Assembly: GCF_038594945.1 (NCBI RefSeq)
Contig: NZ_JBCFYD010000002.1
Span: 496,001-560,000, forward strand
Origin: Fodinibius sp. Rm-B-1B1-1
GTDB taxonomy: Bacteria; Bacteroidota; Rhodothermia; Balneolales; Balneolaceae
DNA: 64,000 nt
Direction: 5' to 3'
Shown here: positions 35,653-45,503 of the stretch, one piece after another
Numbering within the stretch: the stretch's first letter is position 1
How the letters are laid out: each line of letters opens with the position of its first letter
Made by a program: the position numbers and the translations under genes
Notes under the pieces: generated by a model
Databases searched by the model: none
What the model was told of the DNA's origin: nothing
The model's input: only the letters and a program-made list of their open reading frames with translations

Positions 35653-36906
35653 ATGGCACCAACAATAAAGCAGCACGTACTTATTATAGGCTTTGTTTGG
35701 CCCGAACCCAGCTCTTCAGCTGCGGGTAAACGGATGGTACAACTTATAGAACTTTTTCAAGCCCAAGGTTGGCAAGTAACGTTTGCCAGCTCAGCTGCTA
35801 AAACTGAGCACATGGTCAATTTGGAATCGTTAGGGGTTAATACCAGATCAATAGAGATCAATAGTTCAACATTTGATACTTTTGTGGCAGACTTACGTCC
35901 ATCGATTGTTCTTTTTGATCGATTCGTGGTCGAAGAACAATTTGGATGGCGGGTTGCTGAGCAGTGCCCCAATGCCGTGCGGGTGCTGGATACCGAAGAC
36001 TTACACTTTTTGAGGAGAGCACGTAAAAAAGCAGTAAATGAGAGCCGCTCGTGTACCGAGGCCGATTTACGATCATCAAAAGATGCCAAACGTGAGATTG
36101 CCAGTATCTACCGCTCCGATTTATCGCTTATTATTTCGGATACGGAACAGGATCTGCTCGAAAATACATTTGGTGTGCAATCAGATTTGTTACAGTATCT
36201 GCCGTTTGTTCTGGAGGCTATAACCCCCTCAACAGCATCAAATTGGCGTGATTATGGTCAACGAAAAGACTTTATGACGATTGGTAATTTTCGTCATGCC
36301 CCAAATATGGATGCTGTTCGATATTTAAAGAAACAGATGTGGCCTTTGATACGAAAACAACTGCCTGATGCTCAGCTGCATATTTATGGAGCGTATGTAT
36401 CCCAAGAAGCCGAACAGATGCATGATCCGGATTCTGGATTTATTATTGAGGGAAGGGCACCGAATGCTGCGGATGTTATATCAGAAGCAAAAGTGATGTT
36501 AGCTCCGCTTCGATTTGGAGCCGGACTTAAAGGGAAATTGATCGAAGCAATGCAATGCGGCACCCCGAGTATTACCACAACTATTGGAGCAGAAGGTATT
36601 CAGGGAAATCTTTCGTGGGGGGGCGTTATTGCTGATGAGCCCGAAAAATTTGCTGATGCTGCTGTTCGTTTATATAACGATGAAGAGGTTTGGAAAGCTT
36701 CTCAGGAACAGGGAGCTCTTATAATCAATAAGCGTTTTGCACAAGTCGACTTTAAAAGGGCTTTGATTGATCAGATAACACACATTCAAAGGAATCTTGA
36801 TCAACATCGTCGGCAGAACTTTACCGGGCAAATGTTGATGCATCATACCGCGGCCAGTTCCAAGTATATGGGCCGGTGGATTGAAGCCAAAAATAGAAAT
36901 CGATGA
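35653..36906 (+). CDS. GT4-like glycosyltransferase
   Basis: 417 residues. GT-B fold: an N-terminal half with GFVWPEPSSSAAGKRMVQLIELF and a C-terminal half with MTIGNFRHAPNMDAVRYL, HIYGAYV, APLRFGAGLKGKLIEAMQCGTPSITTTIGAEGI, the donor-binding motif of family 1/4 glycosyltransferases. It should transfer a sugar from a nucleotide sugar to an envelope or soluble acceptor. It starts 12 bases after the permease gene, so is probably cotranscribed. Acceptor unknown. Confidence 0.8.
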   Translation: MAPTIKQHVLIIGFVWPEPSSSAAGKRMVQLIELFQAQGWQVTFASSAAKTEHMVNLESLGVNTRSIEINSSTFDTFVADLRPSIVLFDRFVVEEQFGWRVAEQCPNAVRVLDTEDLHFLRRARKKAVNESRSCTEADLRSSKDAKREIASIYRSDLSLIISDTEQDLLENTFGVQSDLLQYLPFVLEAITPSTASNWRDYGQRKDFMTIGNFRHAPNMDAVRYLKKQMWPLIRKQLPDAQLHIYGAYVSQEAEQMHDPDSGFIIEGRAPNAADVISEAKVMLAPLRFGAGLKGKLIEAMQCGTPSITTTIGAEGIQGNLSWGGVIADEPEKFADAAVRLYNDEEVWKASQEQGALIINKRFAQVDFKRALIDQITHIQRNLDQHRRQNFTGQMLMHHTAASSKYMGRWIEAKNRNR

Positions 36907-36976
36907 TATTTAATGTCTACATATTTCCTTATAATTAAGCGGATGTCGCATATGAACTTAACAAGATTATGAAGCT

Positions 36977-37189
36977 ATGGACGAAGAAATTTTAGAGAAT
37001 TTAAATGAAGAGCTTGACAGTGCACTTGATCGTGGACGTAAAATCGTTGAGGATGAAGAGCTGGCCAAGCGTATTGAGGAGTTAAAGTTACGAGCAGAAA
37101 ACTTAGTTCGAAAACACCCGGTTAAGAGTGTAGCCGGCGGATTATTAATTGGATATATCGTAGGCAAACTTTTGAGTTCCGAAGATTAA
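36977..37189 (+). CDS. Small DUF883/YtxH-like protein
   Basis: 70 residues. A long charged amphipathic helix (ENLNEELDSALDRGRKIVEDEELAKRIEELKLRAENLVRKHP) ends in a short hydrophobic segment (SVAGGLLIGYIVGKLL). This layout is typical of ribosome- or membrane-associated stress proteins (ElaB/YqjD or YtxH type). First of three small genes with one-to-nine-base gaps. Confidence 0.6.
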   Translation: MDEEILENLNEELDSALDRGRKIVEDEELAKRIEELKLRAENLVRKHPVKSVAGGLLIGYIVGKLLSSED

Positions 37190-37190
37190 T

Positions 37191-37628
37191 ATGAGCAGTG
37201 AAAAAAAATCCGATCAGTTAGGTAATCGTCTTAGAACCATTACCGCTGATTTAAAATTATATCTTGAAAAACGCATTGAGCTGACGATGCTCAATCTTGG
37301 AGAATTAGTTTCGGGATTAATGGCTGCTTCCGTGCAGCGTGGTATTGGCGTCTTTTTATTATTGGGTGGCGTCTGTTTTTTACTATTTGCGTTGGCTATT
37401 TACCTTGGAGATGTATTAAGTAGTCGTAGTTTGGGGTATGTACTGGTTTCACTTCCTTTATTGCTGGTGGGACTTATGTTTTTATACCTAAAGCCGAACA
37501 GTGTTTTTGAGCAGATCCAACAGCGTTTTGAGGATGAAGTATTAAAATCAATTGAACAAAATGGGGAAAGTTCTAAAGAGCCGCTTCAAATTGAAAAAGA
37601 TGTTCGTTCACAATCTAAAGAAGATTAA
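37191..37628 (+). CDS. Phage-holin-family (DUF1469-like) membrane protein
   Basis: 145 residues. Cytoplasmic helix, then two membrane spans (IGVFLLLGGVCFLLFALAIYL and LGYVLVSLPLLLVGLMFLYL), then a Glu-rich tail (FEQIQQRFEDEVLKSIEQNGESSKEP). This matches Holin-X/DUF1469 proteins such as YqjE, which are envelope-stress proteins and not phage genes. It starts one base after its upstream neighbour. Confidence 0.65.
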   Translation: MSSEKKSDQLGNRLRTITADLKLYLEKRIELTMLNLGELVSGLMAASVQRGIGVFLLLGGVCFLLFALAIYLGDVLSSRSLGYVLVSLPLLLVGLMFLYLKPNSVFEQIQQRFEDEVLKSIEQNGESSKEPLQIEKDVRSQSKED

Positions 37629-37637
37629 GACATTATT

Positions 37638-38033
37638 ATGGCAGCAAAGAAAGTAGATGAGTTAGAGAAAAAGAAGCAGGAGCTGGAAAAGGAATTGAAT
37701 AAAATTCAGGGTGAGCTGGATGATTCAATTGACAGGGTAAAAGAGGATGTGAGTTCCAACTTGGACCCCAAAAATATAATTCGGAAATATCCCCTGCCCA
37801 TCGTAGGAGGTTCTGCTTTGTTAGGTTTTCTTCTCGGTCATAAAAACAAAAATTCATCCACATCATCTGATTCTGGCACGGGGAACGATTTTTCAGGAGC
37901 ACTTTTATCAGAGTTGAAAAGACTTGCTACTCGTAAAGCTATTAACTTTGCCACCGATTATGTTGAGCGCACGTTGGAGCAAAAAGTTGATGAACACCTT
38001 CCTTCAGATCATGATGAGGATTCGGCAAGTTAG
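37638..38033 (+). CDS. Coiled-coil membrane-anchored protein
   Basis: 131 residues. A Lys/Glu coiled coil (DELEKKKQELEKELNKIQGELDDSIDRVKED) leads to a short membrane segment (PLPIVGGSALLGFLLGHKN), then a helical tail with LKRLATRKAINFATDYVERTLEQKVDEHLP. It appears to be a third member of the DUF883/YqjD-like set, probably operonic with the two genes upstream. Confidence 0.6.
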   Translation: MAAKKVDELEKKKQELEKELNKIQGELDDSIDRVKEDVSSNLDPKNIIRKYPLPIVGGSALLGFLLGHKNKNSSTSSDSGTGNDFSGALLSELKRLATRKAINFATDYVERTLEQKVDEHLPSDHDEDSAS

Positions 38034-38137
38034 ATAGATTTTTAAATTTTTTACGTAAAATTATCTAATTGCCTTGTAACAATTCGTATCATAGTTCGTG
38101 TAACCATCCCAATTATAAATCACAAAACAAGTAAGAC

Positions 38138-39508
38138 ATGCGTAAAGGCATAAGTTTAATTGTAGTATTCGTGTTGTTGAGTTTTACAGCTCACGCCCAG
38201 GAAGTGCAAAAAATCTCGTTGCAAGAAGCAATAGATATTGCACTGGAAAATAGCATTGAATTACAACAGGCTTCGAATGATTTAGATCTTGCCAAAGAGC
38301 AAGAGTTTAGTGCAAAAGCGAACTTTTTACCTTCGCTGAATGCTTCACTAAGTGGCCGCCAAACAGTAGGTCAACAGTTTATTGAAAGTGAAGTTAGTTT
38401 CGAAGAGGTTACCAGTAATTCTATAAGCGGTTCTATAAATACCAGTATCCCAATATTTCAAGGGTTTAGAAACATTCTTACGCTCCAAAACAGTCGGAAA
38501 GATGTAGATCGTCAAAAAAACTCATTAGAACGTACCCGCGAACGTGTTATTTTTAATGCTGCAAGTAGTTATTTGCAAGTTTTGCTGGACAAACAGTTAG
38601 TAGAAATTGCTAAAGAAAATTTGGAGGCTTCTCGTCAACAGCTTGAGCAAGTGGAGGCTCAGGTTGAAGTTGGCTCTCGACCCTCTGTTGATCTGTATGA
38701 TCAAGAGTCGCAGGTAGCAAGTAATGAGCTTGAACTGATTAATAGAGAAAATGCATTAGAGATCAGTCGAACTCAGTTAATTAGAACTTTACAGCTTGAG
38801 CCTCTTGAAACCTATGAGTTTGCCACTCCAGAGGTTGATGTTGAAGATGTTTCAACAACTGAGTTAGATCTACAAAGTCTTACTGAACGTGCTCTTAATA
38901 ACAGGAAAGATTTGCGATCCCAGGAACTGTTAATTGAGACATTGCGGAATGATTTAAGACAAACAAAATATGATCTGTATCCCTCAGTTACGGCAAGTGC
39001 GGGTATTTCTACTTCGTATCAAGACTTGTATCGTGCTGTTGATCCGGAGACAAATCAAATTGGTCCGATAGATTTTGGTGACCAATTTTTTGACCAGCGG
39101 ATTTCTCGTTTTGCTGGTTTTTCAATAAGCATTCCCATTTTCAACAACTGGAACCAACGGTTAAGTGTTCAGCAAGCGCAAGTTAATTTTAAGAATGCAC
39201 AACTTGACCTTCGGGATCAAGAGTATGCAGTTCGTGAAGAGGTGCGTCAAGCTTATAATGATTACCGTTCATATGTCAAACGATTAGAATCATCACAAAA
39301 AGCATTACGGGCAGCTGAACGTAGTTATGAAACTCAAAAACAGCGTTACGAAGTTGGTTCAAGCACTCTTATTGAACTTAGTGATGCCAGTGCCCGGTAT
39401 ACTGAGGCGCAATCGAATCTGGCAAGTGCATTATATAATCTCATTTTCCAGGAGAAACTATTGGACTATTACATCGGTAAAATGGATCAAGAAATGACGT
39501 TAAATTAA
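38138..39508 (+). CDS. TolC-family outer-membrane channel
   Basis: 456 residues. Signal peptide MRKGISLIVVFVLLSFTAHAQ, then two coiled-coil OEP repeats: LQEAIDIALENSIELQQASNDLDLAKEQ... and the second half with LYPSVTASAGISTS and ...RYEVGSSTLIELSDASARYTEAQSNLASALYNL. It forms the outer-membrane exit duct for the adjacent adaptor and ABC transporter. 15 bases to the next gene. Confidence 0.92.
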   Translation: MRKGISLIVVFVLLSFTAHAQEVQKISLQEAIDIALENSIELQQASNDLDLAKEQEFSAKANFLPSLNASLSGRQTVGQQFIESEVSFEEVTSNSISGSINTSIPIFQGFRNILTLQNSRKDVDRQKNSLERTRERVIFNAASSYLQVLLDKQLVEIAKENLEASRQQLEQVEAQVEVGSRPSVDLYDQESQVASNELELINRENALEISRTQLIRTLQLEPLETYEFATPEVDVEDVSTTELDLQSLTERALNNRKDLRSQELLIETLRNDLRQTKYDLYPSVTASAGISTSYQDLYRAVDPETNQIGPIDFGDQFFDQRISRFAGFSISIPIFNNWNQRLSVQQAQVNFKNAQLDLRDQEYAVREEVRQAYNDYRSYVKRLESSQKALRAAERSYETQKQRYEVGSSTLIELSDASARYTEAQSNLASALYNLIFQEKLLDYYIGKMDQEMTLN

Positions 39509-39523
39509 GGGTAATATTCTTCT

Positions 39524-40891
39524 ATGAGTAAAAGTAAATCAAGTACAAAAAAATTACTGTATGTGGTTGCCGGTCTTGTTATTCTAATTGGACTCGGTGC
39601 TGTTGTTGGCAAGTCAATGGGATGGATGGGCGGCGGAACGGCTGCCAAAGATGTTGAAACGACGGAAGTAAAGCTAAAAACGATAACCGAAATTGTTTCA
39701 GCATCGGGCAAATTACAGCCCGAGGTAGAGATCACAATGCGGCCGGAGGTATCAGGAGAAATTATAGAGCTCCCGGTTAAAGAAGGAGATTATGTTAAAG
39801 AGGGAGAGCTTTTGGTTCGTATAAAACCGGACATCTATCAAGCTCGAATTGATGAAACCAATGCGATGTTATTGACCCAAAAAGCACGACTTGAACAGGC
39901 CCGTGCTTCCTTGTTAGAAGCAGAATCGGTGTATGAGCAGAATAAAAAGCTGTACGAAAGGGAAGCTATTTCAAAAACAGAATTTGTTCAGTCTGAGACT
40001 AATTATGAAGCACAAAAGGCTAATTTCAACGCGGCCAAATACCAGGTACAAAGTAGTGAGGCCCAACTGGAACAGGCCAAAGAAGAACTTCAGAAGACGA
40101 TCATTCGCTCTCCGCGTGATGGTACCATTAGCAAGTTAGCAGTTGAAGTAGGGGAACGTGTTCTTGGTAATACGCAATCCATCGGAACGGAGCTGTTGCG
40201 AATTGCAAAAATGGACCAGATGGAAGTACAGGTTGAGGTTAATGAAAATGATATTGTAAATGTGTCGGTAGGAGATACCTCGAATATTGAAGTTGATGCC
40301 TATCCCGAACGTGTTTTTAAGGGCGTAGTAACAGAAATTGCCAACTCTGCTGAAATTTCTGGAGAAGGAACTAACGAACAGGTTACAAATTACGAAGTGA
40401 AAATCAGGGTGGCTACTCCACATAATCTTGATATGGTGGGGGACGGAGAAATGGTTCGGGAAGAATCATCCGAGATGACCGAAGATGAGTTTGTGCCTTC
40501 GTTTAAACCAGGTATGTCGGCTGCGGTGGATGTACAAACTGAAACGGCACGAAATGTGATTTCAGTACCCATACAAGCTGTTACAGTTCGTGATTTTGCC
40601 GGGGAAACACCTGCGGATACTACCCAAAGTGATACCACGGACGTTGATCAAGATTTAGTAGTACCGGAAGAAGATATGCGAAAGGTTGTATTTGTTGTGG
40701 AAGATGGTAAAGCCGTGCGTAAGGAAGTAAAAACGGGCATTAGTGATAATACACATATACAAATATTATCAGGTATTGAAGCAGGTGAAGAAGTAGTTAC
40801 GGGTAGTTATCGTATGTTATCACAGGGATTGTCAGATGGCGATGAGGTGAATGTAAATAATAATCGGTTTGGACAGATGGCTTCAAACTAA
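39524..40891 (+). CDS. Periplasmic adaptor (MacA/HlyD family)
   Basis: 455 residues. N-terminal anchor ([20 protein letters not shown]), split lipoyl domain with [38 protein letters not shown], a coiled-coil hairpin ([33 protein letters not shown]), the second lipoyl half ([21 protein letters not shown]) and a beta-barrel domain ([15 protein letters not shown]). It bridges the inner-membrane ABC transporter to TolC. 11 bases to the ATPase gene. Confidence 0.92.
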   Translation: MSKSKSSTKKLLYVVAGLVILIGLGAVVGKSMGWMGGGTAAKDVETTEVKLKTITEIVSASGKLQPEVEITMRPEVSGEIIELPVKEGDYVKEGELLVRIKPDIYQARIDETNAMLLTQKARLEQARASLLEAESVYEQNKKLYEREAISKTEFVQSETNYEAQKANFNAAKYQVQSSEAQLEQAKEELQKTIIRSPRDGTISKLAVEVGERVLGNTQSIGTELLRIAKMDQMEVQVEVNENDIVNVSVGDTSNIEVDAYPERVFKGVVTEIANSAEISGEGTNEQVTNYEVKIRVATPHNLDMVGDGEMVREESSEMTEDEFVPSFKPGMSAAVDVQTETARNVISVPIQAVTVRDFAGETPADTTQSDTTDVDQDLVVPEEDMRKVVFVVEDGKAVRKEVKTGISDNTHIQILSGIEAGEEVVTGSYRMLSQGLSDGDEVNVNNNRFGQMASN

Positions 40892-40902
40892 TCTGTAGTA
40901 GT

Positions 40903-41640
40903 ATGAAAAAATCTGTAATTCAGGTTCAGGATTTAACAAAGATTTATACGATGGGTTCGCAAGAAGTGCGAGCCCTCGACGGTGTTTCATTTGAGGTGCA
41001 GGAGAATGAATATATCGCGATTATGGGTCCGTCCGGATCTGGGAAATCGACATTGATGAATCTAATCGGATGTTTGGATACTCCTACCTCGGGAACCTAT
41101 ATTTTAAATGGGGAAGATGTAAGTAAATTTGATGATTCCGATTTAGCCGAAGTACGGAACCGAGAAATTGGTTTTGTTTTTCAAACGTTTAATCTGCTAC
41201 CACGCACCGATTGTCTGTCAAATGTAGAATTGCCTTTAATCTATTCTGGGGTAAAAACAGCTGAACGACACGAGCGTGCAGCAAAAACGTTGGAACGCGT
41301 CGGGTTAGGGGATCGCATAGATCACAAACCTAATGAACTTTCCGGTGGACAACGTCAGCGTGTTGCTATTGCCCGGGCTCTGGTCAACAATCCCTCTATT
41401 CTATTGGCTGATGAGCCAACGGGGAATCTCGATACACAGACCGGTGATGAGATTATGATGCTTTTTGAAGAGCTTTACCGGATGGGCAATACCATTATTG
41501 TGGTTACGCACGAGCCTGAAATTGCTCAGCATGCCCGCCGAATTATTCGCTTGCGTGATGGTAAGATTGAAAGTGATGAACCCGTTGAAAACCCCGCTCT
41601 GGATGAAGAGGAGATTATGATTGAGTCTGCAGCAGGTTAA
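40903..41640 (+). CDS. MacB/LolD-type ABC transporter ATPase
   Basis: 245 residues. Walker [10 protein letters not shown] (about 42-50), Q-loop region [12 protein letters not shown], signature [15 protein letters not shown] and Walker [13 protein letters not shown]. It is the small stand-alone ATPase of a type VII exporter, and its permeases are most likely the two genes at 33174-35640 despite the 5-kb gap. Last gene of the TolC-adaptor-ATPase operon. Confidence 0.94.
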   Translation: MKKSVIQVQDLTKIYTMGSQEVRALDGVSFEVQENEYIAIMGPSGSGKSTLMNLIGCLDTPTSGTYILNGEDVSKFDDSDLAEVRNREIGFVFQTFNLLPRTDCLSNVELPLIYSGVKTAERHERAAKTLERVGLGDRIDHKPNELSGGQRQRVAIARALVNNPSILLADEPTGNLDTQTGDEIMMLFEELYRMGNTIIVVTHEPEIAQHARRIIRLRDGKIESDEPVENPALDEEEIMIESAAG

Positions 41641-41749
41641 GCAATTCTCGGTTTGGTTCTCTTAAACTGTAAGGAGAGATTCAGGTTTTGTGATAGCAAA
41701 ATTATGATTAACATCATGCAAGTGATTTGAATCTCTAAATGATTTTGCT

Positions 41750-42463
41750 ATGAAGATATTGTATGTATTTCCCCATCCCGATGATGAATCATTTGGTCCT
41801 GCACCGGCCATTGCTACACAGCGAAGAAAAGGGCATGAGGTATACTTGTTTACCCTTACCAGGGGTGAGGCAACGAAACAGCGATTTCGGCTGGGCATCA
41901 GCAAAAAAGAGATGGGAGAAATCCGTTATAAGGAGATGCAGTGCGTTGAAAAAGTGTTGGATTTAAACGGTATGACTGTTTTTGACCTGCCAGATAGTGG
42001 GTTAAAGGAGATGGATCCTGCTGATATCCAGGAAGTAATTCGAAGCCAAGTAGAAAAAATTCAACCGGATGTGCTCGTGACCTACGCAGTACATGGAATT
42101 AGTGGTTTTGAAGATCATTTGGTAAGTCATGCCGTGGTAAAGAGCGTGTATTGTGATATGAAAAGAGAAGGGTACGATTATCCCAAAAGATTAGCCTTTT
42201 TTACCCATTTTAGCGATAAGCAGGGAGAGGGAAAGTTTAACCTCACATCATCCAAACAGGAAGATATCGATTGCTGGGTGGAAGCAAATGAAGAAGATTA
42301 CAATAAGTTTTTAGCGGCCCTTGATTGTTATGAAACCTATCAGGAGGTAATCGAGGATAGTAATGTTAAGGAAGAGGTTGGGAACCGCGTTCCTTTTGAA
42401 ATCTTTCAAGAAGATTATGATCCACCGCTTAAAGATATTACCGATCAATTATCCGATAAATAA
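41750..42463 (+). CDS. PIG-L/LmbE zinc deacetylase (BshB2-like)
   Basis: 237 residues. The zinc motif FPHPDDESFG (about 6-15) and GFEDHLVSHAVVKS (about 117-130) define an N-acetyl-sugar deacetylase. Length and LTRGEATKQRFRLG suggest the BshB2-like branch, which can act on bacillithiol precursors or S-conjugates. It is 11 bases before the AI-2E permease gene. Confidence 0.8.
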   Translation: MKILYVFPHPDDESFGPAPAIATQRRKGHEVYLFTLTRGEATKQRFRLGISKKEMGEIRYKEMQCVEKVLDLNGMTVFDLPDSGLKEMDPADIQEVIRSQVEKIQPDVLVTYAVHGISGFEDHLVSHAVVKSVYCDMKREGYDYPKRLAFFTHFSDKQGEGKFNLTSSKQEDIDCWVEANEEDYNKFLAALDCYETYQEVIEDSNVKEEVGNRVPFEIFQEDYDPPLKDITDQLSDK

Positions 42464-42474
42464 CGAGTTCATTT

Positions 42475-43554
42475 ATGAGTGATACATATCCTATCTGGCT
42501 AAAAGGAACGGCTATATTGATTGGGCTGGTCTTAATAGTTGTAGTATTTTTGTATGGTAAATTTATTTTAATGCCGCTCGCTTTTGCTGCACTCATTGCT
42601 ATGTTACTGGAACCCATTAGCGCTTGGTTGCAAAAGTATAAGGTTAATCGTGTGGTAGCTATTATCACCAGTATGGTACTTATGACCATTGTATTAGGTG
42701 GAATTTTGTCACTGCTTTCCATTCAGCTGGTACAATTTGCTGATCGTTTGCCGGAAGCAAATACTAAACTTCAATCTTTGAGCAATGATGTTATCCAGTT
42801 TTTTGAGACAACGTTTAATCTTGCTCCCGAGCGACAAGTTCAATTCTTGGAGCGTGGTTTAGAAACAGGCATCAATAAAAGTGGGGAATATATAAGCAGT
42901 ATCTTGGGAACTACGACAAGCGTATTCACTACCGTAGGGCTTTTACCGTTCTTTGTCTTTTTTATGATGTACTACAAAAAAATGTATCGCACTTTTCTGC
43001 ATCGCTCTGTTGAAGGACAAAATGATGCTATTGATTCTGTGATGGATAGCATTCAAAGTGTGACTCAAAATTATATTGTAGGGATGATAACGGTTATTTC
43101 TATACTGGCCATGTTAAATGCAATTGGATTATGGATTGTTGGTATTGAGCATGTGCTGTTTTTTGCAACTTTTGCGGCTATATTGGCTGTTATTCCTTAC
43201 ATTGGGATTATTATAGGAAGTTTGCCGGCTATTATTTTTGCTCTCCTGTTTACTGATTCGTTACTAAATCCAGTTGGCGTAATAGCCGTATTTGCGGTAG
43301 TGCAATTTTTGGAAGGGAATTTTATCACTCCCAACATTATTGGTTCAAAAGTGAGTATTAACCCCTTTATGGCCTTAGTTGCGTTGGTAATTGGGGGACA
43401 ATTATGGGGAATTGCGGGAATGATTTTATTCGTACCATTTTTAGGGATTCTAAAATGTGTATTTGACCAGGTTGATGGACTTAAACCATACGGGTATTTG
43501 CTTGGGAACCGCATGGCGTATGAGGTCGCTGACTCTCCTGAAGATGATACCTAA
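42475..43554 (+). CDS. AI-2E family membrane transporter
   Basis: 359 residues with about eight membrane helices. The family core is visible in VGLLPFFVFFMMYYKKMYRTFLH, IQSVTQNYIVGMITVISILAMLNAIGLWIVGIEH and a late PYIGIIIGSLPAIIFALL...GNFITPNIIGSKVSINPFMALVALVIGGQLWGIAGMILFVPFLGIL (read in parts). It overlaps the convergent lycopene cyclase gene by four bases. Substrate unknown. Confidence 0.92.
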   Translation: MSDTYPIWLKGTAILIGLVLIVVVFLYGKFILMPLAFAALIAMLLEPISAWLQKYKVNRVVAIITSMVLMTIVLGGILSLLSIQLVQFADRLPEANTKLQSLSNDVIQFFETTFNLAPERQVQFLERGLETGINKSGEYISSILGTTTSVFTTVGLLPFFVFFMMYYKKMYRTFLHRSVEGQNDAIDSVMDSIQSVTQNYIVGMITVISILAMLNAIGLWIVGIEHVLFFATFAAILAVIPYIGIIIGSLPAIIFALLFTDSLLNPVGVIAVFAVVQFLEGNFITPNIIGSKVSINPFMALVALVIGGQLWGIAGMILFVPFLGILKCVFDQVDGLKPYGYLLGNRMAYEVADSPEDDT

Positions 43555-44717
43555 ATTTCCAAGAGGCGTTCTTTTGTTTGCCAGATGGCTCTAAAAAAAG
43601 GAGTGTATGGAACGCTACTCATGATCTTAAAATCATCTGTAATAGCAGATTCTTCAGCTAAAAAGCTGAAAATGGCATCCATCGAATTGTTTTTAAATAG
43701 TTGATTAAACACATGGTATGCTTCTGATGGGTGGTCATGAATGATTTGTAGAAGCCATAAATCATAAGCTTTAAATCTTGTTTTTGATGGAGAATGTGCG
43801 TTGGGTTTTTCGTCTGTTTGTAAATCTCGAATGATTTGGTCGGTCTGCTTTTGAATTCGGGAAAAGGTATATCCCGTGGATGGTTTGGTGACCCCACCTA
43901 CGGTGCCTATGTTTAATATTCGGGTATCATACCAAGGTTTATGAGGACGATCTTTCATTGGGATTTCCCCAAATTCTGTACGTGTTATCTTATAATCAAT
44001 GGGTTTAAGATTGTATCTATTGTTGAGGTAGATAGAAATTTTTTCTTCATACTTTTCTCTTGATAGCAATTCATCGGAAAAAATAGTGTATTCAATAAGG
44101 GCAGAGGTCTTGGACCAGGGTAGCAAGTAGATAAAGGCGATACCTTCGTCGAAGGTGTCGTCAAAATCCATCAATGTAAAAAAAGCATCATCAAAGACGG
44201 GTTTTGTGGTTTTTACTTCCCATCCTAAAAAGTGTTGTAGCAATGGATAATCAGGTTGGTCGGTACTACTATTCCAGGGGCTAAAGCAGCTTTGGAAGAT
44301 AAATTCTGCTTGATATGAATTGGATTTGGTCTGTAAAATAGGGATTCCGTAGGAAACCGAAAGGTCTTCTATAGTACTTTCAAGGAAATCAAAGCGTGAC
44401 TCTTTCTTTAATCTGCGGAGTATCTGTTCTTGGAAGTCTATGCTGCGCAGGCAATAATAGGTATATTCGTTGAGAGGGCTTTTGATCCGTTTGCCTGAAA
44501 TGCTAACTTCTGCGTTGTTCCATTGGCGGTACATTAAATCAGCAAAGGGAGGCGTTTTATTATCCCAAAAGCACCATGTTTTGTTGTGAGAAGGATTCAG
44601 CGACTCATCTACAACAAGGATGCGCTTATCATCAAAAAAAGGGTGGAGCATTTTGTAGGCCAAGGAAAGGCCTGCTGCACCGGCTCCCGCAATGATATAA
44701 TCATACTCTTGGTTCAA
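43551..44717 (-). CDS. crtY: Lycopene beta-cyclase (CrtY type)
   Basis: 388 residues. Dinucleotide-binding GAGAAGLSLAYKML (about 11-24), then VDESLNPSHNKTWCFWD and a GEIPMKD motif (about 250-256), and GTVGGVTKPSTGYTFSRIQ, all hallmarks of CrtY/CrtL cyclases. It turns lycopene into beta-carotene. The other carotenoid genes are not here, but TspO directly upstream fits a pigment or tetrapyrrole setting. 17 bases separate them. Confidence 0.9.
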   Translation of the reverse strand: MNQEYDYIIAGAGAAGLSLAYKMLHPFFDDKRILVVDESLNPSHNKTWCFWDNKTPPFADLMYRQWNNAEVSISGKRIKSPLNEYTYYCLRSIDFQEQILRRLKKESRFDFLESTIEDLSVSYGIPILQTKSNSYQAEFIFQSCFSPWNSSTDQPDYPLLQHFLGWEVKTTKPVFDDAFFTLMDFDDTFDEGIAFIYLLPWSKTSALIEYTIFSDELLSREKYEEKISIYLNNRYNLKPIDYKITRTEFGEIPMKDRPHKPWYDTRILNIGTVGGVTKPSTGYTFSRIQKQTDQIIRDLQTDEKPNAHSPSKTRFKAYDLWLLQIIHDHPSEAYHVFNQLFKNNSMDAIFSFLAEESAITDDFKIMSSVPYTPFFRAIWQTKERLLEI

Positions 44718-44734
44718 AATTTTTATAGCTGAAT

Positions 44735-45193
44735 TTAATTAAGTTGCCAGATCGCAAAGTTTAGCGCTGAGGCGTAGCTTATCCATAGAAAATACGGAAT
44801 GAGTAATAGTCCGGCGGATCGCCTTTTCTTTCCAAATAAAAGTATGGTAAAAGCAATGGCGATCCAAAGTAATAAAATCTCAGCTAATCCCGTCGAAATA
44901 TATTGTTTACCGAAAAAGAGCCAGGACCAAAGTGCGTTCAAAATGAGCTGGATAAAAAACCATTTAAACTCATAGTCGGTCAGAGATACAGAATCCATTC
45001 GCCAAATGAGCCAGGCAGAAGTTCCCATCATGATATAAAGGATGGGCCAGACAACAGGAAAAACCCAATTCGGTGGGGTCCAGACAGGTTTTTGTAGAGC
45101 TTCGTACCATACCCCCGGCTCAAATTGAGCAGCAAAGATTCCAGCAAGGCTGCAGACTAAAATCCATATTAAAAGGCTAACTATGTTTTTCAT
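44735..45193 (-). CDS. tspO: TspO/MBR family protein
   Basis: 152 residues, five membrane helices. Signature residues are in WYEALQKPVWTPPNWVFPVVWPILYIMMGTSAWLIWR (read in parts) and QLILNALWSWLFFG. TspO proteins bind porphyrins and influence tetrapyrrole or carotenoid regulation. It is the upstream gene of a two-gene unit with crtY. Confidence 0.94.
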   Translation of the reverse strand: MKNIVSLLIWILVCSLAGIFAAQFEPGVWYEALQKPVWTPPNWVFPVVWPILYIMMGTSAWLIWRMDSVSLTDYEFKWFFIQLILNALWSWLFFGKQYISTGLAEILLLWIAIAFTILLFGKKRRSAGLLLIPYFLWISYASALNFAIWQLN

Positions 45194-45503
45194 AAGCTGT
45201 TATAGGTGTTTGATTATATACCGTAAACATGGATTTGGCATGTAACATTTGGTTTACTTTGCGATATGGGGAGGCCGGAAGCAGGGTATTTTATGTGCTA
45301 TGTATGAAGAGTTAAACTGTTGCAATATTTTTGAGGTAAGATTTATAATCTTAGTGGAAATTATAAATGTGATGTAGCTGATATAAGAAATTTGGTTTGG
45401 TGATTGTTGGTTTAGGAGTTTTTTAGTTCTTCGGAGTTGGGTACTTCCAAATATTTTTGCGAAGCCTTTTCTCAACAGTTTGAAGTAAGTTACATTTCTA
45501 AAA
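45194..45503. other. Gene-free boundary between chromosome and cassette array
   Basis: About 310 A+T-rich bases between tspO and the barrel-protein gene. I see no attC arm here and no credible gene; a 90-residue minus frame (45254-45526) lacks domain character and overlaps the neighbour. Confidence 0.4.

Noticed and set aside
37191-37628. Prophage holin
   Set aside because: The holin-family name reflects DUF1469. No phage genes are nearby and the operon is of envelope-stress type.
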